From Sepiola atlantica (taxonomy: Eukaryota > Mollusca > Cephalopoda > Sepiida > Sepiolidae), in assembly GCA_963556195.1 (NCBI GenBank), contig OY744525.1, positions 77,597,844 through 77,661,843 on the forward strand: a DNA stretch of 64,000 nucleotides, written 5' to 3'. The notes below the pieces were generated by a model. It saw nothing but the letters and a program-made list of their open reading frames with translations, searched no databases and was not told the origin of the DNA. The translations under genes and the position numbers were made by a program. Shown one piece after another: positions 56,816 to 64,000 of this stretch. Numbering within the stretch: the stretch's first letter is position 1; each line of letters begins with the position of its first letter.

Positions 56816-59212
56816 ATGATGATGGAACAAATATATTTATTAATTATTCTCCTTCATGGATGTCACTGCATAGATCTCACATATTATGTAGAGGAAGGAA
56901 AAAGCCCTCATACATACCTTGGAGATGTTGCTGTTGACACAAAGGTCATTGACAGTATAACATTTGAAGACGAAAATGAAGTCACATTCAGTTTATTGAC
57001 ACAAGGAGTGACGGGCACTTCTTTGTTTCATGTGTCTAAAGAAAATGGTAAATTGTACACAGCCCAAACCCTTGACGCTGAGTCTCTATGTACATACAAT
57101 GCAGAATGTTTTCAAATGGTTGATATTGCAGTCAAAAAGATGACAACTGTTCTTAAGTTATTAGAAATAAAAGTCATCATTCAAGACATTAATGATCATC
57201 AACCTGAGTTTCCTGAAAAACAAGTCAACATTAAATTTTTAGAGAGTGACATCATGGGAACCAAAGTTTCAATACCAAATGCCATTGACAGAGATGTAGA
57301 TGTCTTAAACTCAGAAATTATTTATGACTTCAAAAAATTAAAAACTGAACCATTTAATTTATTTGTTTCCAAAAGTGTTGATGGAACTTCACAACTTGCA
57401 ATTAATTTAAAAGGCAAGCTTGACAGAGAAACTAAAGATGAATATAAAATTCAAGTTGTGGCAAAAAATAAACAACCTCCAGCAAAAGAGAGTATTTTAG
57501 ATGTATACATATCAGTTACTGATGTGAATGATAATTTTCCCATATTTTCACAAAATGTTTACAACATTTCAATAAAAAACAAACCTGATGCTGCTTTACC
57601 TGTCACAACTTTATCTGTGAAAGATTTAGATTTAGGTGAAAATGGAAAAATTTCATACAGTTTTAGTTCCAAAACATCAGACATTGCTAAAACTCATTTT
57701 GATTTAAATTCAGAAACAGGAGAAATTTTTCTAATGAAGAAATTTACAACTGGGCAAAAACTGAAATATAAACTTTATGTAAAAGCTTCTGATGGAGGCA
57801 ATCCTCCATTAAGCTCTCTGGCAATGGTTCAAGTGAATGTGATTAATGAACAGAACAATAGTCCAATTATAAAAGTGACATTCTTTTCTTCATCTACAGA
57901 AAACACAGTTGATATCTCTGAAGATATTAAAGTCGGCAGCTTTATTGCTTATGTGAAAGTGACTGACCCTGATTCTGGCCAAAATGGAGATATTAGTTGC
58001 AATCTGAATCATGATAAATTTCAACTACAAAGTCTGGACACAAAGAAATACCAAGTGATTGTGAAAAAGCCATTGGATAGAGAAAGTGAGGATCACCATG
58101 ATATTATTGTTCATTGCGAGGATAAAGGATCTCCTGCTTTGGAAAGTGAGAAAAGATTTTCTGTTAAAGTGATGGATGTGAATGATGAAAAGCCGGCATT
58201 TTCCAAGAAGACATTTCAATTTAAGATCAATGAGAACCAAAAGTCTCGAGTTCACGTTGGCTCAATCAATGCGACAGATCCGGACTTGGGAGTTGGAGGT
58301 AAATTAAGTTATTCTCTGTTGCCAAGTAATACACAGTTTTTACCTTTCAAAATCACTGACACTGGCTTGATTTCAACAATTATGTCACTGGATCATGAAT
58401 TTCAAGATCTTTATGAATTTCATGTGTTAGTGAAAGATAATGGAAAGCCATCATTAAATGCTTCAGTGAATGTTGTTGTTGAGATCAGTGATAAAAATGA
58501 TAATGCTCCATATTTTACATTTCCTAGTGTTAATCCTTATAATGTAGATGTTATCTACTATCCACATCATTCAAAGAACATCACTCAGATAAAGGCATCA
58601 GACAGTGACAGTCAAGAGAATGCGTTTCTAAAATATGAAATAATCAGAGGCAATAGCAAACAGATATTCAGCATCAACCAGTACACTGGTTTGTTATGTT
58701 CAACTCATGTCCTAAGCCAACAAGATGCTGGCTCATATGAGCTGGAGTTTCTAGTGAAGGACAGTGGTAGCCCAGTTCTATCAGCCAGAACTACTGTATA
58801 TTTGACACTGACCGTAAGCAACAAGACATCAGAAATGTTAAATGCTGTTAACATCAAAAAAGATAACAAGATCCACCTGACTTCAGCAATTATCATTGTG
58901 TCTGTAGCAGTGACAATAGCTGTGATCATTACAGCTTCAATCTCAGTGTGTATCCTTCGCTGTTGCAATCCTCGAAGTGTTCCAGTAGCAGAAGGCGGAT
59001 ATGTGAGTAGTGGTCAGAGACATTTGATAAGTCCTCCTTACCCAGCAAATCCTTGGTCTAATGTTGCTCTTCCTACAAGTGATGCAGTCGGTATGAGAAG
59101 AAGCAGTCAACCACCAACACCTAGAATGCAAACCCATCCTTACGCAAGTGCTCAACACATGCTGTCGTCTCAAGCACCAAAATCACAGCAACCTCCAGAT
59201 ACAGTATCGCAA
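56816..59212 (+). CDS. Protocadherin F, large ectodomain/TM exon (exon 2)
   Basis: A 799-codon exon (counted from the first of three ATGs; the third corresponds to the second Met of gene C) with signal peptide, six EC domains, transmembrane helix and proximal tail. It is the close paralogue of gene C: EC2 VVAKNKQPPAKES, EC3 SVKDLDLGENG, EC4 DPDSGQNG, linker NEQNNSP, EC5 NATDPDLGVGG. Differences from C cluster in EC1 and early EC2 (for example ITFEDENE, VNIKFLESDIMGTKVS, KTEPFNLF). EC1 keeps CX5C. The donor is CAA|GTATGA at 59213 after TVSQ; intron retention would end translation after one more codon. The terminal exon is outside the window, so the gene is 3'-incomplete here. Confidence 0.95.
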
Positions 59213-59658
59213 GTATGATTTGTTCTTCATTATTTTTGTCTTCATAAAACTTTAGAAGAGTTTTACTTTTCATATTAATATTAGATCTTTTAACACAGTG
59301 TTTATGATTTATCAAAAAAGACATCCAATATGTTGAATCCCTATAAACCGCTAAGTAAAGAATATGAATCATATATTATATAAGTACATTTTCTTTGATA
59401 GCTTATATGAATTGTATGAAATAACTCCTTTTCTTGTAATAATTTATATTACTTTTGTAACTTTATTCCAATCCACTTTATATCTATGATATATATAAAA
59501 ATTCAAGATATCCTTTTAAATATTTAAACCTTTCTAATTGGGATAGGTTTAGTATTGTTTTAAATACTCTCATGTTCTTATATTCTTATTTAGTATTAAT
59601 ACATCACTTAGTTGAATGTTCTTTATCATTAAAAACGTTTATACTTTATTTATGGCAG
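59213..59658 (+). other. Gene F intron 2
   Basis: A short phase 0 intron of 446 bp, donor GTATGA, acceptor ATGGCAG; paralogous to gene C intron 2. Confidence 0.85.
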
Positions 59659-59821
59659 ATGTATGTTCAAGATATAGCATTGCCATCTGGTAGTAATAGA
59701 AGTCAAGAGCGGAATGGTCGGATGCACGATTATGTCAGTCAAAGATCTGTAAAGTCCTCTCTTAGTGACAACAGACAAGAATGGAATGAAGCTAATACAA
59801 GACTTCCTAAAGATGAGTCAG
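59659..59821 (+). CDS. Protocadherin F, exon 3 (cytoplasmic)
   Basis: A 163 bp exon encoding MYVQDIALPSGSNRSQERN and onward to KDESG; by eye it has no difference from gene C exon 3, whereas the flanking introns differ at many places. Donor GAGTCAG|GTGAGT. It is the last coding sequence seen in the window. Confidence 0.92.
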
Positions 59822-62187
59822 GTGAGTTATAAAGAGCTCAAAAGTTTTTATAATGACCATAAAATAATTTTTATTCTCCTATTAAAACTATATAGAGTTG
59901 CAAGTCAATAGCATAGTAGGGGGATGACTATTTGTCCTAATGTAATGATTTTGCCCCATAATTTTTAGTGGGAGGCCACATGTCAAAGTATGTAAGGTTC
60001 TTCAACTGGTTAGGTGCAATGTTGTTTTTTATGTATCCTGAAGACAATATTTTCATTGAGGATGTCATGTTACATAAGAGTAGAAAAGAAACATTTGCTT
60101 GTTCATATTCCATTGGTGAATTTGCATAGAATTTCTAGAAACATCTCTTCCCACAGGCTAGTTCACAAATGAATACTCAATAAAACACAAAAAGAAATTT
60201 TCATGGCTCAGTTTATTTAATGTTAGAATGTCAACACCATCCTTTTCTCACACTTTTCTATTTTGTGTACCTTGGGGGCCCCAGGAGCAAACTTCCAGTG
60301 AGAACAAGCACTGAAGGACATTTGTGATACCCAAAGACCAAATCCACTTCAACGTTTTTCATTCCTCAGATTGCATCTCTCTAAATTGTTTGTTTTTCAT
60401 GCATTCCTTAAATTAAACACAAATGACAATTTGTTACTTTTCAAATCGATTCAGAAATTATAATATTGTTATAACATTCGAATTCCACTACCCATTTTTA
60501 ACTAAATTTCAAGCTTAACCTAAATTCTGTTCAGCGCACTTTTTGTAAACCTCATTTTCCCCACCCCCAGCAGCAATATTGTTACATTGAGCATATTTTT
60601 TCAAAATTGACAACTTTTCAACTATTTTTTTGTTTTAGTCTTTAGTTCACTTGTGGAAGAAGACTCAAATCTTTTCTTTTTTTTGTTAAAATCTTTTGTT
60701 TTTCTTTTGTTTGGAAGAATATTTTCATTTTATTTAGAAGTTTATAGTTATAAGGTAAGGGATCAAAAGGAGAAGCTGATATTTTTCAAGGTTAAGTCAC
60801 CACGCTAATAATGTATTTGAACTAGGAGTAAGAGTCCATGCTGGTACAAAAGAACATTTTAAACTAAGTCCAACTGACTAGAATTAAAAATTTTTCTAGA
60901 TTGTGACGTCATTTGGGTAATTTATACAAGGTGACTGGACAAAAGTTTACCATTTTAGGAGGAATTTAAATGATGGAATTTATGTGGCTAAAACAAACTC
61001 ATCAAGCAATAAAAACGTGTACCCAAAAAAAAAATGGTGGGAAACTATGAGAATACATAATTCACTTACATCATGATGATCTCCCTGAGGTCATTTTTAA
61101 ATTTTTAACAAAAAGATGTGAAAACACTTTTTTGTAAAGAGAAATCCAAATTAAACTCCATACATTTTAAATCACTATTGTTATAAGCATCATCATATTC
61201 GGTTTAACTTCCGTTTTATATGCTGGTATGATTTGGATGGCTTTTAAAAATTGACTTCCAAGTTGTAAGTTCCCACAAATGTGTTAGTTACCAAGTAAAG
61301 AAAACACTAAAAAATAAATATCAAAAGGAAAGACCATATCAATCACACTACTAAAAATTTGTGAGTAAAATTTATTTCTCTGATTGTGTATAAATTAATG
61401 TAATGTCAGTATGAAACTTTTAATTCTAATTTTTTTTAGTCATATATTTTGGCACATACTATTCTGTATAAGAATGACATCTGCTACTTTTACTATTTAT
61501 TATTAGTATTAAATAAACATATATTAAAACGGAACTTAATTGATAATAACCAACAAAGTCATGGGAGTCAGTGAAAAATTAAAGAATTTCAAAACAAACC
61601 TTTGATTAAAATAAAATTTTAATTAAAAATTTAAATGAAAATATATTAAGGCAGAAAGATACCGTTCACTTCCCCTGATCTAATTTTTTTTATGAATATT
61701 GCAGAAAAATGTCAGACTTAAGTTTGAAATAAAAATGTCATCACTAAACAAACATTTATTAATGTTGTATGTAATTACATTTCATATATCTAAATAAATA
61801 AATGCAAAAGTTTTTTCCATCTATCTTATCTATATTAACATGAAGAGTTATGGTTATTTAATTCTAAAGACAAAAGAATGCTTTGAATACAGAATATATA
61901 CTCATCTCCAAACTGCCTTAAACAAATTTCGATATTACTCATTTGCATATTTCTTTTTAAGTTTCTAATAAATTAATATGCTGCAATATATATTTCTAAT
62001 TAATATTGCAAAATTTTCTTCTATATACATAATCGTTTTATCGATAGAACTCTATATAATGATATTAATAATTGTAATAAGAGATTTTATTAAAAAAATA
62101 GCGTTTTAAAAACTTTTTTGGAGCTTCTATTTTCAAGGGAGATAATTTACTTCCGATATTAAGTAAAATGTCAAATGTCGCTGAGAT

Positions 62188-62237
62188 GTGAAAACAGATA
62201 CTACAGTTTGATCTTAGCCAGAAGGTTAAGGAACACT
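62188..62237 (-). repeat. U2 snRNA-like fragment (minus strand)
   Basis: Read on the minus strand, GTTCCTTAACCTTCTGGCTA followed by AGATCAAACTGTAGTATCTGTTTTC matches the 5' region of U2 snRNA, including the exact GGCTAAGATCAA and GTAGTATCTGTT. This is the clearest U2 match in the window. It is too short and altered to be a functional U2 gene. Confidence 0.7.
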
Positions 62238-62281
62238 AAAAAATAATGTTTTTGTGACTAGGCATTTTTAAATGAACAAAA

Positions 62282-62747
62282 AAAAAATGGTGCAATTTTA
62301 GTTAAAGGCCGATGCAGTTAATTATTTTCATGTAAAAGCATTATTTTGTACTTACTCAGTCATATTTTATCTCTCACGCCACGAAAAAGAATTTAAAAAT
62401 ATCAAGCAGAACTTTAATTAAAACGATTTTTCCATTTTCATAAGGGCGATATGAAATGTCGAGTCTGTCATTTTCGGAGTGGCCGGTTAGCTAACTAAGG
62501 GCAGATAAGTGTCGCTGTTAATGCCCTTGTCTATTCTACCGACCGCTCACAGCCCAAAATGTCGGCTCGGGCAAAAATACAGGTTGTACATCAAAATGGA
62601 AAAATCGTTTTAATTAAAGTTCTGCTTGATATTTTTAAATTCTTTTTCGTGGCGTGAGAGATAAAATATGACTGAGTAAGTACAAAATAATGCTTTTACA
62701 TGAAAATAATTAACTGCATCGGCCTTTAACTAAAATTGCACCAAAAA
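62282..62747. mobile_element. Foldback element with 155 bp arms
   Basis: The arm at about 62283-62440 (TGGTGCAATTTTAGTTAAAGG, CTCTCACGCCACGAAAAAG) recurs inverted at about 62592-62747 with very few mismatches. A unique, more GC-rich spacer of about 150 bp lies between. It has no coding capacity. High arm identity suggests a recent insertion or correction between arms. It is absent from the paralogous intron of gene C. Confidence 0.85.
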
Positions 62748-62754
62748 ATATTTT

Positions 62755-63700
62755 AAAGGGGGTGGTTAGTGTAGTATCGGTTCTGTTGTCATAATACCGT
62801 CCTCCCAGGAATTACCTCCTCTGTAAGAGCTCAACATTTTTCCTCAAAAATTATAAATATACATAGTCTTAAATAAAATGTTTTTCACTTAAAATGCAAA
62901 CCAATAAAATTGAATTTTCTGTTTTAAGTTTATTTTATTTAAAGTTTTCTTTCACTTCTTAATAAATCCTGTTATCAACATCCCCCCTCCCAATAAATAA
63001 TACAGCAGCCATGCTGGCCTTTCTCTTATTTTTGTTCAATTTATGCAACTGAAATAGGACTCTAAAAATACTTTTTATTTAGGGTTAATTACTATTTCAA
63101 TCACGTAAATTATTCATAAACAACTCATTTTTTTTAACTTAAACCATTTTTTAGTAAAAAGGAACAACTTAGAGTTGTTAATGTTTTCTTTTGTCGTGCC
63201 AAGTTTAACCATACACGTAAAACACTGAAATAAAAGTTAGGTCGGAAAAATATAGTCGCCATCTAAACAAGTCGAGGAAGACGCTAACTAAGGAACAACA
63301 ATAACTCAAGTTTAGAAACATGTCTTTTTTAACTAGAAAATTATGAAAGGAAGTTATCGTTCTTCCTTAGCTAGCTGTATTAACATTAACACGGTTTATG
63401 CTTATTTAATTCTGTGTAGTATATTTTAATTCGTCACGATACATTCCTCCCGGGTATTACCTCCTCTTTTGAAGGGGAGGCAGTATAGTACACGTTCATT
63501 CCTCACGATACCATCCTCCCAGGTAGTAGTGTATTATCTATTCTGTTGTCATGATATCATGCCTCCAGGCATTAACTTTTTATGGGTGGGGGGAGTGTTT
63601 GTTCTCATGATATCATCCTCTTAGACATTACCTCTTCCTTTGGGGTCAGCGTATGTAAATAGTTGTTCATGATATCATCCTCTCAGCCTAGCAAAAATAT
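62755..63700 (+). repeat. GGAGG/ATCATCC minisatellite family units
   Basis: Units at about 62760-62825 and 63430-63700 repeat the motifs TCTGTTGTCATGATATCAT, CATCCTCCCAGG and ATTACCTCCTC at spacings of 45-70 bp. The unit GTGTAGTATCGGTTCTG near 62770 is U2-like. The same family occurs on the minus strand at 26971-27308. The segment between 62825 and 63430 is AT-rich and not recognised. Confidence 0.6.
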
Positions 63701-64000
63701 ACAACCGCAGGGAACATATATTTGCTAGTATAGTATAAAATCAATACCCCCTCCTTTGTTTAGACATTTTTATTTTTGTTCTTCTACCAAAAAAGTAATA
63801 AAAATGAAATTTTTATAATAATCGATAATGCTGGCAAGTATTATTTTGGAGGGAATTCTTTTTATAAATTCATTTAATGATTTTTATTAGAGGAATTTTT
63901 AATTTATAATCTTTTTCTGATACTTTGCAAATACTGCATTTTTAAATATTACATAACAAGTTATGAATTATGATTATTAAATTTTCTTATTAAAACCAAT

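Larger units (their letters stand above)
59822..64000 (+). other. Gene F intron 3 (5' part)
   Basis: At least 4179 bp without the terminal exon. Blocks paralogous to gene C intron 3 occur at 59822-59940, about 61545-61740 and about 63755-64000 (matching C at 23819-23940, 24336-24520 and 24940-25200). Between them lie sequences not present in C: an unrecognised stretch at 59950-61540, a U2-like fragment, a foldback element and GGAGG-type minisatellite units. Confidence 0.7.

Noticed and set aside
62188..62237. Functional U2 snRNA gene
   Set aside because: Only the first ~45 nt are recognisable, with changes, and there is no downstream branch-pairing region, Sm site or stem-loops.
63430..63700. 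CRISPR-like array of repeated units
   Set aside because: Units are irregular in spacing and degenerate, in a eukaryotic intron; it is a minisatellite or repeat-family cluster.
59822..64000. Terminal exon of gene F
   Set aside because: I looked for SQYCN, SYPSDTT and RPLPPVP coding sequence and saw none, so the exon must be beyond the right edge.

Overview
The window is a piece of a eukaryotic, intron-rich, AT-rich genome that carries a tandem array of clustered-type protocadherin genes, all on the + strand. The combination of many tandem protocadherins with six cadherin repeats, long (TA)n tracts and heavy transposon content points to a coleoid cephalopod, most likely an octopus. That assignment is inferred from gene family and genome style, not from a species marker.

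Layout: six genes, called A to F here. A is only its terminal exon (1318-1580). B (about 2492-16973), C (18043-28291), D (29075-41340) and E (42267-53967) are complete. F (54821 to beyond 64000) lacks its terminal exon. Each complete gene has the same plan: a non-coding first exon opening in a shared ~75 bp conserved element; a long 5' UTR intron; one large coding exon of 798-799 codons (signal peptide, six EC domains, transmembrane segment, proximal tail); a 163 bp phase 0/1 exon (starts MY[LIV]QDIALP); and a terminal exon of 272-290 bp (263 bp in A) ending in a proline-rich tail. Unlike vertebrate alpha and gamma clusters, no constant exons are shared: every gene has its own tail exons and its own promoter, which begins only 0.8-1.1 kb after the stop codon of the gene before.

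The proteins should act as neuronal adhesion or recognition receptors. EC2 and EC3 vary most between paralogues, EC1 keeps the CX5C loop of clustered protocadherins, and a tract of about 550 bp covering EC6, the membrane segment and the proximal tail is almost identical in all five genes, as expected from gene conversion. The C-terminus carries an SH3 class I ligand (RPLPPVP) and a conserved YMN motif.

Segmental history: the block from B exon 3 through C (15.0-25.2 kb at least) is paralogous to the block from E exon 3 through F (51.9-64.0 kb). Differences between the blocks mark later insertions: a 206 bp palindrome between (TA)n tracts, a LINE reverse-transcriptase fragment and others.

Introns and spacers hold a 3.64 kb hAT element with perfect 8 bp target duplication, a second hAT-like element, a decayed mariner, several foldback/palindromic elements (one with telomere-like repeats), repeats containing the 5' part of U2 snRNA, and many (TA)n microsatellites. 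No tRNA, rRNA or CRISPR genes were seen.
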